Shown: positions 15,317-24,048, numbered from the stretch's first letter. The stretch: 64,000 bases of DNA from Endozoicomonas ascidiicola (GCF_001646945.1 NZ_LUTV01000008.1:111865-175864); one strand, 5' to 3'. Notes: a model not told the origin generated them from the letters alone. Program-made: numbers and translations.

Positions 15317-15778
15317 ATGAACGATGATACAACCCTTGCCGCCAGGGTGGTGGCATTACAATCCATGAAGACGGATGAGTTGCGAAAGCTCTGGAAGGAG
15401 CTGAATGAGAAGGAGGCTCCTGATCTGGACTTGAGAATCCTGCGACAGCGATTATCGGCACGATTGCAGGAGCTGGCTTTAGGTGGGCTTAGTGAGAAAA
15501 GTGCAGAGCGATTGAAACTGGCTGGCAAGAAAAGTGAGCACAAACCAAAAGCACAAAATAGCCGACTGGTGAAACCACCACCTGGCACAGTGATCAGCAA
15601 GGAGTACAACGGCGAGACCCATGAGGTGATCGTCACTCCACAGGGCTTTGAATACCGTGGAGAAATGTATAAAAGCCTGACCCGCATCGCCACCATGATT
15701 ACAGGAAGCAGCTGGTCCGGCCCATTGTTCTTTGGGCTGAAATCCAAATCAAAAGGAGGTGAGCATGGCCAAGCCTAA
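15317..15778 (+). CDS. DUF2924 domain protein
   Basis: A 153-residue basic protein with the DUF2924 layout: a helical N-terminus (ALQSMKTDELRKLWKELNEKEAPDLDLRILRQRLSARLQ in two helices), a Pro-rich linker (LVKPPPGTVISKEYNG) and a C-terminal beta domain that ends with YKSLTRIATMITGSSWSGPLFFGL. The last segment resembles the RAMA-type DNA-associated domain. DUF2924 genes nearly always precede a large serine recombinase, as here, with which this gene overlaps by 14 bases. It probably assists the recombinase; the exact role is unknown. Confidence 0.88.
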   Translation: MNDDTTLAARVVALQSMKTDELRKLWKELNEKEAPDLDLRILRQRLSARLQELALGGLSEKSAERLKLAGKKSEHKPKAQNSRLVKPPPGTVISKEYNGETHEVIVTPQGFEYRGEMYKSLTRIATMITGSSWSGPLFFGLKSKSKGGEHGQA

Positions 15779-17093
15779 GGAAACGTTGGTTAAGAAACGG
15801 TGTGCAATCTACACGCGCAAATCGACAGAAGAAGGGCTGGAACAGGAATTTAACTCTCTCCATGCCCAGAGGGATGCAGGAGAAGCATACATTCACTCCC
15901 AGAAACATGAAGGGTGGGTAATGATTCCAGATGACTACGATGATGGTGGTTTTTCCGGTGGGAATGTTGAGCGACCAGCCCTGCAACGTCTGTTGAGGGA
16001 TGTACAATCAGGCATGGTGGATATCGTTGTGGTTTACAAAGTGGACCGACTCAGCCGCTCCCTGGCTGATTTTGCTCAGCTGGTGGATTTATTCGACAAA
16101 CATAATGTGTCGTTTGTTTCGGTCACCCAGCAATTCAACACCACCAGCAGTATGGGAAGACTGACTCTCAATATATTGCTTTCCTTTGCCCAGTTTGAAC
16201 GGGAAGTCACCAGCGAGCGAATCAGGGACAAGTTTCTGCTGTCGAAAAAGAAAGGCATGTGGATGGGTGGTAACCCACCGCTGGGCTATGACGTAAATGA
16301 ACGCAAGCTCACCGTGAATGATTCAGAAGCAGAGGTGGTTAACCTGATCTTCAAAACCTTTGTTAAAACCCGCTCAATCATTCAGACCTGTGAAATCATC
16401 AATAAGAAAGGCCATCGATCCAAAGCGATCCCATTACACGACGGAACGGTCAGAGGTGACAGCCCTTTTGCCAAAAACACGGTTCACCGAATTCTGCGCA
16501 ACCGCATCTACATCGGTGAGATTGGCAACAAGGGTGAATGGTATCCTGGAGAGCATAAACCAATCATTTCCATGGACCTTTGGGCAAAAGCCCACGGCAC
16601 CTTCGACATCCATGCCCAGCTGCGCTCCAAGTCATCCAAACAGCGCAATAATCCCTCTTTCCTAAAAGGTATCTTGGTTGGCCCGGATGGCCTGGCAATG
16701 ACCACCAGCAGTACCCGCAAAAACGGTCAGCTGTTCCGTTATTACGTGACCGGCACCAGTCAGAAACAGGGAGCAAAAAACAGCCCACTGCCGCCCCTGT
16801 CAGCCCGCACGTTGGAACTTATGGTGCTCGAGGAAATACGGAAACGGCTAATCAGCCCAGAGTTGCTGTTCAAGGTGTGGCAGCAGGCCAGTGAACAGGA
16901 TGGCAATCTCAATGAAAGTTCTATTCGAGCCGCTCTGGGTGATCTGGCTTCGGTGTGGGATGAGTTGTTTGCCCCGGAAAAACGACGACTGACAGAATTG
17001 CTAATCAAACGCATCGAGCTGGCCACAGAGCAAGTCACTGTTTACTTCAGACCCGATGGCATGAATGCCGTCGCCATCGAACTACAACCATAA
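15765..17093 (+). CDS. Large serine recombinase (prophage integrase)
   Basis: A 442-residue site-specific recombinase. The start is ATG 15765, six bases after AAAGGAGG (15751-15758), rather than a GTG two codons earlier. The resolvase domain carries the nucleophile Ser20 (IYTRKSTEEG), the conserved YKVDRLSRSLADF segment and the FERE(V)TSERIRDK helix; a 'recombinase' domain follows (GGNPPLGYDVNERKL, then TVHRILRNRIYIGE), and a C-terminal part ends the protein. The zinc-ribbon Cys residues usual in many members are not evident, and the protein is shorter than the 500-600 residues of Bxb1-type integrases, as is normal for the DUF2924-linked group. It would integrate and, with a partner, excise the prophage. 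Confidence 0.93.
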   Translation: MAKPKETLVKKRCAIYTRKSTEEGLEQEFNSLHAQRDAGEAYIHSQKHEGWVMIPDDYDDGGFSGGNVERPALQRLLRDVQSGMVDIVVVYKVDRLSRSLADFAQLVDLFDKHNVSFVSVTQQFNTTSSMGRLTLNILLSFAQFEREVTSERIRDKFLLSKKKGMWMGGNPPLGYDVNERKLTVNDSEAEVVNLIFKTFVKTRSIIQTCEIINKKGHRSKAIPLHDGTVRGDSPFAKNTVHRILRNRIYIGEIGNKGEWYPGEHKPIISMDLWAKAHGTFDIHAQLRSKSSKQRNNPSFLKGILVGPDGLAMTTSSTRKNGQLFRYYVTGTSQKQGAKNSPLPPLSARTLELMVLEEIRKRLISPELLFKVWQQASEQDGNLNESSIRAALGDLASVWDELFAPEKRRLTELLIKRIELATEQVTVYFRPDGMNAVAIELQP

Positions 17094-17109
17094 ACGCAAG
17101 GAGAGCCCC

Positions 17110-17562
17110 ATGGCTATTGTTAAAAAAGCGGGTGTAGAAACCGTTGAATTTCTGGAAGAGGAAAACCTGATCAAAGTGACCATCTCCATCAAAATCATAC
17201 GACGGGGTGGAAAGAGCACCATCAAGACACCGGATGATGTTATTGGATACGAGGAGATGGAAGCCCTGCACAAAGCGCTTATTCAAGGGCATCGCTGGAT
17301 CAAATTGCTGGAAAACGAGAAGTTTAAAAGTGTCCGCGAGCTGGCAGAGAAGGAGAAAACCGACAAAGCCAGAATCTCGAAGTTCATCCGTCTGACCTGT
17401 CTGGCTCCGGATATTCAGGAAGCCATTCTGTGCAACACCGGAGCGTGGGTACTCACCCTCAAAGACTGCCTGAAGCCATTCCCGATGCTCTGGGCTGAGC
17501 AAAGAAATCACTTCGCAAAATTTGCTCTGACAGCACCTACTCAATCCACTGGCCAGCAATAA
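17110..17562 (+). CDS. HTH protein linked to the DUF2924/serine recombinase module
   Basis: The start is set at ATG 17110 behind AAGGAGAG; this gives 150 residues. The N-terminal part is a beta-hairpin domain (VTISIKIIRRGGKSTI), then a helix (MEALHKALIQGHRWIKLL) and a helix-turn-helix (SVRELAEKEKTDKARISKFIRLTCLAPDIQEAIL) like that of ParB/KorB-type proteins. Proteins of this type commonly follow DUF2924-recombinase pairs. It may control expression or direction of recombination. The gene begins 16 bases after the integrase stop and is the last clear phage gene. Confidence 0.75.
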   Translation: MAIVKKAGVETVEFLEEENLIKVTISIKIIRRGGKSTIKTPDDVIGYEEMEALHKALIQGHRWIKLLENEKFKSVRELAEKEKTDKARISKFIRLTCLAPDIQEAILCNTGAWVLTLKDCLKPFPMLWAEQRNHFAKFALTAPTQSTGQQ

Positions 17563-17701
17563 GCCTATTGAGATTGCGAACATCTTGAGTGCCATTTAAT
17601 GATAATTAAATATATTTTAAATGAATAAAAAAAATATTTGATGAACTATTGAATTAAAAAGCAGTCAGATAACATATAAAAACCATAGTTCAACTATATT
17701 T

Positions 17702-18418
17702 ATGTTAGCAATCAGTAACTTCTCGAACAACAACAGCCAGCAGGGCTGGAAACCAAGCAGGGCTTATAAAAATAAAAAACCGAGTGAAATAAGCTCAGCT
17801 AACACATGCAATTCGACATTGATTATGAACCGCCCCGATAACTCCCTGTTCTATCGGTCTCCTAAACACATCAATGGTAATAAGTTCCTTGGTCTATTAG
17901 AAAAAATATCGCTTGGACGCGTCTATATTGCCGGACTGACAAGTCGAGCAATACCGTTTAAAAACAGAAAGGTTGATTTTATTACTGACTTTAAGCCTGA
18001 CTCATTTCTCTCAAAAAGTGTGACAACTCTTACGATTATTGGACATGGAGCAAACCACAAGGAGTATAAAGAAGCGATGGCGAAACTATCAGTTCCTGAA
18101 CAATTAAACGCTGATGATGAAGAAGTTCTGAATAATGAAGTAAGTCAATATGTTTCTTTTTATTCACCCCAAACCTTAGCTGATATTCTATTTTCTGGTG
18201 GATTAAGAAGCGTTCAACACCTTAAGCTGATTGGCTGTAAAATGGGAAATTCAAGTAACCAATACATTGACCAATTAGCCCTTGAACTCCACAAAAAGAA
18301 CATATGCTTTTCAAAGATATCAGCTACAAAGAATTTGGTAGTCAGTGTTTTCCCAGTTTGGACTTTTTCATTGGGATCTTTCAGTTTGAAATACAGAACC
18401 ACTACTATTCCTGACTAA
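17702..18418 (+). CDS. Possible clan CD cysteine peptidase-like protein (C80-like), effector candidate
   Basis: A 238-residue protein in AT-rich DNA immediately beyond the prophage. A hydrophobic strand ends in a GHG motif with His115 (VTTLTIIGHGANH), and about 65 residues later another strand ends in GC with Cys179 (VQHLKLIGCKMGNSSN), followed by an alternating helix and strand. This His-then-Cys arrangement on two adjacent strands is the signature of clan CD peptidases, such as caspases, gingipains and the MARTX autoprocessing domain (C80). The N-terminal 50 residues are Ser/Asn-rich and look disordered. There is no signal peptide. Base composition and location suggest recent gain. The match is by motif only, so peptidase activity is unproven. 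Confidence 0.55.
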   Translation: MLAISNFSNNNSQQGWKPSRAYKNKKPSEISSANTCNSTLIMNRPDNSLFYRSPKHINGNKFLGLLEKISLGRVYIAGLTSRAIPFKNRKVDFITDFKPDSFLSKSVTTLTIIGHGANHKEYKEAMAKLSVPEQLNADDEEVLNNEVSQYVSFYSPQTLADILFSGGLRSVQHLKLIGCKMGNSSNQYIDQLALELHKKNICFSKISATKNLVVSVFPVWTFSLGSFSLKYRTTTIPD

Positions 18419-18688
18419 CTTCCTTATACATATTTTTCAGCATAAGTTTCGTATACAGTTCCGAGCCCCTACCATACTTACGCGCTGAAACCTCCATCGC
18501 GACCTTTAATGTAACAAACTGATTTTAATACAGAAAAACGCTGGAGGTCTCGCAAGGCAAAGTCCTCCACTTTTTCAGAGAGAAGAGAGAAAACGGCAAA
18601 AAAACAGTGAAAAATAGCTTGTTTGAGGGGAGGGCGAATCCTCCAGCGAAATGCGTTTAACCCTTTGTTTAAAGGGCCTATAAACGAC
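18419..18688. other. Non-coding stretch between the C80-like gene and the tRNA genes
   Basis: A minus-strand open frame of 70 codons (18478-18690) has no ribosome site and no domain. The stretch contains a short inverted repeat CCCTTTGTTTAAAGGG (18661-18676) and the end of a tRNA terminator. No gene is supported. Confidence 0.5.
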
Positions 18689-18719
18689 AAAACCCTTACG
18701 ACAGGTATCGTAAGGGTTT
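18689..18719 (-). terminator. Terminator of the tRNA-Val/tRNA-Asp transcript
   Basis: Twelve-base-pair perfect stem AAACCCTTACGA / TCGTAAGGGTTT (18690-18701 and 18708-18719) with a six-base loop, followed on the minus strand by TTTTGTCGTTT. It lies seven bases after the tRNA-Asp CCA end. Confidence 0.8.
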
Positions 18720-18726
18720 CAATGTA

Positions 18727-18803
18727 TGGCGGACCGGACGGGACTCGAACCCGCGACCTCCGGCGTGACAGGCCGGCATTCTAACCAACTGAACTACCGG
18801 TCC
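18727..18803 (-). tRNA. tRNA-Asp (GTC)
   Basis: A 77-base cloverleaf on the minus strand: acceptor GGACCGG/CCGGTCC, D-arm with GGTTAGAAT, anticodon stem CCGGC/GCCGG with loop CTGTCAC (anticodon GTC), T-arm GCGGG-TTCGAGT-CCCGT, discriminator G and an encoded CCA (18727-18729). Confidence 0.97.
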
Positions 18804-18836
18804 GCTATTTTCATGAGGCATTTGCCTACAGGAAAG

Positions 18837-18912
18837 TGGTGGGTGATGACGGGATCGAACCGCCGACATTCTGCGTGTAAAGCAGACGCTCTCCCAGCTG
18901 AGCTAATCACCC
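18837..18912 (-). tRNA. tRNA-Val (TAC)
   Basis: A 76-base cloverleaf on the minus strand: acceptor GGGTGAT/ATCACCC, D-arm TAGCTCAGCTGGGAGAGC, anticodon stem TCTGC/GCAGA with loop TTTACAC (anticodon TAC), T-arm GGCGG-TTCGATC-CCGTC, discriminator A and an encoded CCA. It is 33 bases upstream of tRNA-Asp and shares its terminator. Confidence 0.97.
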
Positions 18913-18986
18913 TGAGTTGATGGCGGCTATCATATCGAATCAGGAAAAACTGTCAATCCCCTTTCATAAATTTTGGGCAACTATTT

Positions 18987-19493
18987 TCACTGACTCAGAA
19001 GGAGGTAGCTCTTTACTCGACCATCTTCGGGCAGGCTGTCGATGCGAATCTGTTGTACCGAGATATGATGCTGATTCTGCAAGAGCACCAACCATTTAAG
19101 CAATTTTTGATAGGCTGCATCTTCCACCCATACCGCCAGTCCCTGACGATCCGGCCTCACTTTTGCCAACGTTATGCCCGTTTGTTGCGCCAACCGGTTA
19201 ACGACTTGCGTAATATCCCCTTTGGGGGCAAGCGTCTGTAGTTTTTTGGCTTTGTTCAGATGATCGTTAAGCCAGAGGCTGGTTTCTTTCTGGTACAGAT
19301 AATCACTTTCCTGCTGTTGCGCCCACTCGGTGGTTGGCTGCCAGATCAAAAAATAGATCAAGCCAACCAGCACACCTATGCAGAGCACTTGCAGGGATTG
19401 TTTTTCCCGGGGAGCGCATTGTTCATAGCGATGTTGAGTCTGCTGCCATAAGGCACTGTTTCGAATGCGCTGGCTGAGATTTTGTATCGTCAT
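18987..19493 (-). CDS. gspM: Type II secretion system protein GspM
   Basis: A 168-residue bitopic inner-membrane protein of the secretion assembly platform. A cytoplasmic N-terminus (residues 1-32, including PREKQSL) is followed by one membrane helix (LQVLCIGVLVGLIYFLIW, about 33-51) and a periplasmic ferredoxin-like domain (TQVVNRLAQQTGITLAKVRP..., LKWLVLLQNQHHISVQQIRID). GspM is poorly conserved, and the call is carried by the PREKQ...IYFLIWQP pattern and its place after gspL, with a 4-base overlap. It stabilises GspL and links it to GspE and GspF. It is the last gene of the gspE-M run; no gspN follows. Confidence 0.88.
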   Translation of the reverse strand: MTIQNLSQRIRNSALWQQTQHRYEQCAPREKQSLQVLCIGVLVGLIYFLIWQPTTEWAQQQESDYLYQKETSLWLNDHLNKAKKLQTLAPKGDITQVVNRLAQQTGITLAKVRPDRQGLAVWVEDAAYQKLLKWLVLLQNQHHISVQQIRIDSLPEDGRVKSYLLLSQ

Positions 19494-20899
19494 TTTTGAG
19501 CAGTCTCCCTGATGGAGATATGGGCGATGATGCCTTCTTTCTCTGGAGTTGAACGAGTGATCTGACTGTTCAGCCCCATGGCATTAATATGACCAATAAA
19601 GCGATGAATCGTTTCCTGTTGATCCGCAGTCACCTCCAGTTTCAAAACGCCGGACTGTTGATTGAAATCCAATACATCTGGCTGCAGTCCAACCTCTGCT
19701 CCCATTTTCTCCATAGCGGTGGAAACACTTTGTAGCATGGGTAAAAACGGTGAAAGCTCCGACGGTGTATCAAGATTTTTTAGTCTGTTTTCCACTAGTC
19801 TTTTTACATTAAAAGACAGTTGCTGCCTTTTTAGCGCTTGCTGCGCCTGGCGATCATTGGCAAATACCGTCAGATAACTGTTTACGGATTCGTTCCAGAG
19901 CGCCGCCTGCTGTTGCTGATAAACTATCCCTTCTGCAGCAGTAAACCCCAGCTCAACCAACAGCCACATTCCTGCTAAAGCCGCTACCGGCCACCAGCGT
20001 CGCAAGAACCGGTTGGTTTTTTTAGAACAGCGATAGCTGCCCTGACGAAAATTCACCAGTCGATTCGACTGCCTGAACGAGAAAAACTGATCTGCCAGAT
20101 AATCCAGTAACGAGTGCTGAAAGGGGCGCTGCTCAACCTGAAAGCCACGTCGTGTAAGGAATGTACTCACTTCTTCTAGCCGAGATGGCTCAAGCATCCA
20201 CTCTTTATCGGAAAACCGTAGCCTTACGCATTCAGGATCATCACCCTGGGATTCTGTCCCACGCTCTTGAACCGAGCTGTCTAGTCCCAATGCCTGTTCG
20301 TCATTAAATACAAACGGCAAAGCATCATAATTCAAAGCTACGATTTCACGTTCATGTTCATCGTGACAGGATCTGGATAGAGACCAACCATCGTTATCTA
20401 AAAACAGAGTGGTTTTTTCATCCTCCGATTTCAAGAATTGCAATTCCGGCAGAATATACGACGGTGATATTCCACAACGTTCAAACAACGCCAGCAGGTT
20501 TTGAATTATTTCATGAGTTATCGCAGCGACAGCCACGTTGAGATTTTTATCGGGCTGGCCACTGACGATGTGCATTCCATCGATATCCTGAGCCAGATGC
20601 TCTTCAACCAGATAGGGCAACGCTGCGTGTAAATGTTTTTTCTGGCCGGCATTAATACCCAGCTCCCGATAGAAACATAACAGCCCGCCAATGAGTAGAA
20701 CACTCTCTTCATAATGAGAATGAGCATCGTCATCCTTTTGCTTCACTGCTTGCAGTGCAGCGCCTAACTGCTCAATAGTGCCCAGATGAAGATCACCACA
20801 TCGTTCACCCGTTTGAGTGTAAAAACCCCATTGCACAACCTTGTGCGAGTCCAGAGAACCCGTGACCGACGGAATGCGAATCAGTAGATTTGTTTTCAT
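19490..20899 (-). CDS. gspL: Type II secretion system protein GspL
   Basis: A 469-residue inner-membrane protein that anchors the GspE ATPase. The cytoplasmic part (1-305) has an actin-like fold (LLIGGLLCFYRELGI, LHAALPYLVEEHLAQDIDGMHIV, TTLFLDNDGWSLSR); a membrane helix (WWPVAALAGMWLLVELGF, about 308-326) leads to a periplasmic ferredoxin-like domain (SGVLKLEVTADQQETIHRFI). The cytoplasmic domain carries an acidic insertion around residues 200-225. It overlaps gspM by four bases and starts three bases after gspK. Confidence 0.92.
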   Translation of the reverse strand: MKTNLLIRIPSVTGSLDSHKVVQWGFYTQTGERCGDLHLGTIEQLGAALQAVKQKDDDAHSHYEESVLLIGGLLCFYRELGINAGQKKHLHAALPYLVEEHLAQDIDGMHIVSGQPDKNLNVAVAAITHEIIQNLLALFERCGISPSYILPELQFLKSEDEKTTLFLDNDGWSLSRSCHDEHEREIVALNYDALPFVFNDEQALGLDSSVQERGTESQGDDPECVRLRFSDKEWMLEPSRLEEVSTFLTRRGFQVEQRPFQHSLLDYLADQFFSFRQSNRLVNFRQGSYRCSKKTNRFLRRWWPVAALAGMWLLVELGFTAAEGIVYQQQQAALWNESVNSYLTVFANDRQAQQALKRQQLSFNVKRLVENRLKNLDTPSELSPFLPMLQSVSTAMEKMGAEVGLQPDVLDFNQQSGVLKLEVTADQQETIHRFIGHINAMGLNSQITRSTPEKEGIIAHISIRETAQK

Positions 20900-20902
20900 T
20901 AT

Positions 20903-21958
20903 TTAAGGCTCATCGCTGGTATTATCCCAGTCCCAGTAATGGCTGGGGCCAACTTCTCTGCCTATGACCTGCACATGCCCTTCGTTGTTTCTATACAACA
21001 GAGTCTTTAAATAAAATGTGCTGTCCCGATAGGTTGCTTTAATTTGTGCACTGAAATACTGGCTGGAAAACCCAACCACATTTTCAGGAAACATCCCGGC
21101 TTTGCCTGCCAGCGCCACCTGCCGATTCAACTCGTCCATGGTGGCCAAGCCTGTGTACTCCCGGCTTTGGTTAATCAATAAAACATCCCCTTCGGTGATA
21201 TTATTATTTATCGACCGTATGACCTCCGAAGGGGCGGTATTGATATTCATTTTGGCAGTAACCGGTATAACCGTAATATAAGACAGCAACTTTTCAACAT
21301 CCGGCTGTGAAAAACCATCCACCAATAATAATTCCGTCACTGACACCATAGGCATCTGCGCCACACGCCGGGGTGGGGCCAGTGAAAGGTAAACGGCATC
21401 AGCAGCGGATTCTGACACACCTTTTTGCTGTGACTGGCTCACCCATTGACGAACCTTTTTTGCCAGTGCCGGATCCATTGACTGACTCTGTAACAGATTT
21501 TCAAACATAGCGAGGTAATCCGGTCCACTTTGTTCACGGGGTTTTTCTTCCTGACCCGGTGGCTGCGCCAATGCGTTCAGATTAAATAGCCCCTGCTCGT
21601 CGATTACCTGAAGCTCTATCTTTCCCTGCTCCACATCGTAATCCACGGTGCGAACATTCCAGTCTTCATTAAAAGAGTCTGCCATCCGCTCATTTTGTTT
21701 ATCCTGCTGAAAATCTTGCTCGAGTAACATGGCTACGAGTTGCTCCGCACCCATGGCGTAATGTTTGGCCTGCACTCTTTCCAGGTAATGGGTATTTTTT
21801 TCCGTGTGCAGCCAGAGGTTTGTGACAATCTCTGAGGCGACGGCGGTAATCAGCAGGAAGATCAGCAAAACATAAATCAGAGCAATGCCAGACTGTTTAT
21901 TGTTCAAATGATAGCGCGAAGTATGCCGAACGGTTTTTTGGGCAAGCTCAGTAACCAT
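20903..21958 (-). CDS. gspK: Type II secretion minor pseudopilin GspK
   Basis: A 351-residue protein, starting at ATG 21958 behind GGGAGGGCTCA; a longer reading frame from 22012 runs into gspJ. The prepilin leader ends before GIALIYVLLIFLLITAVASE, with the unusual small and hydrophobic residues in place of the FTLIE motif typical of GspK, including lack of Glu at +5. The large inserted domain has the GspK features (LFNLNALAQPPG, AADAVYLSLAPPRRVAQMPM, MNINTAPSEVIRSI). GspK caps the pseudopilus tip with GspI and GspJ. It overlaps gspJ by 11 bases. Confidence 0.94.
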   Translation of the reverse strand: MVTELAQKTVRHTSRYHLNNKQSGIALIYVLLIFLLITAVASEIVTNLWLHTEKNTHYLERVQAKHYAMGAEQLVAMLLEQDFQQDKQNERMADSFNEDWNVRTVDYDVEQGKIELQVIDEQGLFNLNALAQPPGQEEKPREQSGPDYLAMFENLLQSQSMDPALAKKVRQWVSQSQQKGVSESAADAVYLSLAPPRRVAQMPMVSVTELLLVDGFSQPDVEKLLSYITVIPVTAKMNINTAPSEVIRSINNNITEGDVLLINQSREYTGLATMDELNRQVALAGKAGMFPENVVGFSSQYFSAQIKATYRDSTFYLKTLLYRNNEGHVQVIGREVGPSHYWDWDNTSDEP

Positions 21959-22682
21959 TGAGCCCTCCCGGCGGTAATTGTGTGGGGTTCGCCGGTGACG
22001 ATTGTGAACCATTAAAAGCGGGCTCAGCCCCTCCCTGCTCTGGATTGACTACCTCTGGCTTATAAGTACTAAGAGGTACCAGAGTAATCATCGAGCCTTT
22101 TTGTTCATGGATAATGGTTAACTCAATGGCAGCAGGGATTTGCGATAATCCATCGGATGAAGGTGCGCCAGGCAATTGCACATTTGAGGGCCATTGGTTC
22201 ACCCAGCGTTTATTACTATCGAGAAACCGGAACCGGGCACTTTTGACATCTGCGAGTACCTTTTGCCGAATGGGAGATGCATCCGGCGCTCGATCCAACA
22301 TCGACCAGTAGTAACGAATCAACTCAGAGCCTTCTACAGAATAGGCAACCCGCTGCAGGGTGCTTCGAGTCAGTTGCAGAGGGTTATCCCAACCCATTCG
22401 GGTGAATTCAATCAGGGCGCCGTTAACAGCGGGTGATTTCAGTGCAGGCTGGATGATTCCAGCGTTATCTCTCACAGGCCTGCCCACGATCTGCATAAGA
22501 TCCTTTTCCAGAATCACTTCGGCTCTTTGCACTTTATCCAGTTCACTTAATACCGACTGGGTGACTTCCCGGGCGCCCGTCACGGAAATAAATAGTTTGT
22601 AAGCTGCGGTGCTGATGATGCCAAAAATGGCAATGGCGACCATGAGTTCTAATAACGTAAAACCTTGGGAGGACGCCTTCAT
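21948..22682 (-). CDS. gspJ: Type II secretion minor pseudopilin GspJ
   Basis: A 244-residue pseudopilin. The leader cleavage site and methylated N-terminus are visible (SQG-FTLLELMVAIAIFGII). The body carries GspJ-type segments (VLSELDKVQRAEVILEKDLMQIVGRPVRD, VLADVKSARFRFLD, IPAAIELTIIH). The C-terminus has a longer than usual Pro/Asn/Ser-rich tail. The start overlaps the gspI stop by four bases. Confidence 0.94.
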   Translation of the reverse strand: MKASSQGFTLLELMVAIAIFGIISTAAYKLFISVTGAREVTQSVLSELDKVQRAEVILEKDLMQIVGRPVRDNAGIIQPALKSPAVNGALIEFTRMGWDNPLQLTRSTLQRVAYSVEGSELIRYYWSMLDRAPDASPIRQKVLADVKSARFRFLDSNKRWVNQWPSNVQLPGAPSSDGLSQIPAAIELTIIHEQKGSMITLVPLSTYKPEVVNPEQGGAEPAFNGSQSSPANPTQLPPGGLNGY

Positions 22683-23074
22683 TTCGGCTTCCTCAACCAG
22701 GTAGACAGCCTCACCAATGGCGCAGCGCCTTTTTCTGGCGCCGATGCCCCGGCGTGCACTTCCACTTGAACCTTGCGCAAATCCGGTGAATCTGTGTTTT
22801 CAGAACTTTCTTTCACATACCACGAGTAGCCTGCATATTCTTCAACCCTTGGGCTGACCGCAGGGCCACTCCAACGACCTTCCGCCTGAAGCACCGTGAG
22901 GTAATGATCCGCCACCTGAGATGCCAGTATCTTTTCCTGTTGATAACGGGTTTGGCGAATGCTGTTGCCATCCGTAAGAATCAACAACGAAGCTGCCAGC
23001 GCGAATACGGCCAGCGCCACCATAACCTCCAGCAAGGTAAAGCCTGAGAGCGACGTTTTGTGGTGCTGGATCAT
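22679..23074 (-). CDS. gspI: Type II secretion minor pseudopilin GspI
   Basis: A 131-residue pseudopilin with leader MIQHHKTSLSG before FTLLEVMVALAVFALAA. The rest has the short GspI domain (KILASQVADHYLTVLQAEGRW, EYAGYSWYVKESS, RKVQVEVHAG). GspI starts assembly of the pseudopilus tip with GspJ and GspK. It overlaps both neighbours by four bases. Confidence 0.94.
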   Translation of the reverse strand: MIQHHKTSLSGFTLLEVMVALAVFALAASLLILTDGNSIRQTRYQQEKILASQVADHYLTVLQAEGRWSGPAVSPRVEEYAGYSWYVKESSENTDSPDLRKVQVEVHAGASAPEKGAAPLVRLSTWLRKPK

Positions 23075-23586
23075 TCCCTGACTCTCTGTAAATCCGATAA
23101 ACCGTCCGTACTCAGGGAAATCGGTGTCTGTTTACGATCCGTTGGGATTATTCTTAATAGAAAGGGCGTTGTCTGAAAATCCCGGTAAAAGACAATGGAT
23201 GGTTTGTCATCTTCCGACTCAAGGAGATTTGACGATTCCGGGGATTCAAGACGCAAACTCATAGTCTCTGGCATGACATAAGGTTTAAAAGGTGATTCCT
23301 CCAACCGCTGCCACGTTAAACTCTCTGCCGGTAACACCCACCAGACATATCCAGAATCATCAATGACCGAAAAACCATAATGGAGGTTATCCAGCATGGC
23401 CCGATCTCTGGCCTGAGAAAACAGTGATTCCAACCGGGAAGCTTCGTTCTGCATCACGCTGTGAAAACTCCGGGTGATCGGGCTCAACAAGGTAATGCCC
23501 AAGAGCACACCGATGATGACAATCACCACCAGTATCTCTATTAAGGTAAAACCCTTAGCGTTTCCCGAAGTCCGCTGGCGCAACAA
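23071..23586 (-). CDS. gspH: Type II secretion minor pseudopilin GspH
   Basis: A 171-residue pseudopilin with leader ending in AKG before FTLIEILVVIVIIGVLLG. The GspH/FimT domain follows (MQNEASRLESLFSQARDRAMLDNLHYGFSV...WWVLPAESLTWQRLE). It connects the tip complex to the GspG shaft. It lies 15 bases after gspG in the same direction. Confidence 0.93.
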   Translation of the reverse strand: MLRQRTSGNAKGFTLIEILVVIVIIGVLLGITLLSPITRSFHSVMQNEASRLESLFSQARDRAMLDNLHYGFSVIDDSGYVWWVLPAESLTWQRLEESPFKPYVMPETMSLRLESPESSNLLESEDDKPSIVFYRDFQTTPFLLRIIPTDRKQTPISLSTDGLSDLQRVRE

Positions 23587-23601
23587 TGCCCTTTCCTTTT
23601 C

Positions 23602-24048
23602 TTAAAGATCCCAGTTACCAATATCGGCATCCAGCCCTTCGCCACCTTCACGCCCGTTGGCACCGTGGGAAAAGAGATCGTATTTGCCATGATTGCCAGG
23701 CTGAAGATAAAGGTATGGATTGCCCCATGGGTCTACCGGCACCTTTTTCAAATAGCCTTCCGGATTCCAGTTGCGCGCTTCTGGTGGCGATGATGGCTTT
23801 TCAATCAAAGCCTCAAGCCCTTGATCCATCGATGGGTAAAAACCATTATCCAAACGGAACAGCTCAAGCGCCTGAGCAACCGTTTCAATATCAGAACGGG
23901 CAACAGTGACTTTTGCCTGATCCGGACGGGATAGGATTTTAGGTGCCACCATGGCCGCCAGAATACCCAGGATCACCACGACCACCATGATTTCGATCAG
24001 CGTAAAACCCGCCTGACCGGCTGTGCGTTGTCGGATTCTGTTGAACAT
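23602..24048 (-). CDS. gspG: Type II secretion major pseudopilin GspG
   Basis: The main subunit of the pseudopilus. The start is set at ATG 24048, seven bases after GGAGAA, giving 148 residues; an in-frame GTG at 24081 is less likely. The leader ends QAG before FTLIEIMVVVVILGILAAM. The C-terminal calcium-binding loop is present (DPWGNPYLYLQPG, GANGREGGEGLDADIGNWDL in consecutive parts), with the conserved Asp residues intact. Confidence 0.96.
   Translation of the reverse strand: MFNRIRQRTAGQAGFTLIEIMVVVVILGILAAMVAPKILSRPDQAKVTVARSDIETVAQALELFRLDNGFYPSMDQGLEALIEKPSSPPEARNWNPEGYLKKVPVDPWGNPYLYLQPGNHGKYDLFSHGANGREGGEGLDADIGNWDL

Larger units (their letters stand above)
1..17570. mobile_element. 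Temperate prophage, right-hand part (left end outside window)
   Basis: A continuous block of phage functions: large and small terminase, holin, endolysin, DNA methylase, primase-helicase, SSB-like protein, Sak4-like ATPase, excisionase-like HTH protein and a large serine recombinase. Most genes lie on the minus strand; the integration trio at 15.3-17.6 kb and the small genes at 2.2-3.2 kb lie on the plus strand. Beyond about 17.57 kb the sequence becomes AT-rich and then reaches tRNA and housekeeping genes, so the right boundary is placed just after the HTH gene that ends at 17562. The terminase large gene is cut by the left window edge, so head and tail genes would be expected further left. 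The attachment core cannot be defined because only one end is present. Confidence 0.85.

Noticed and set aside
18478..18690. 70-codon minus-strand open frame downstream of the tRNA genes
   Set aside because: No ribosome site and no recognisable domain; it overlaps the tRNA terminator.
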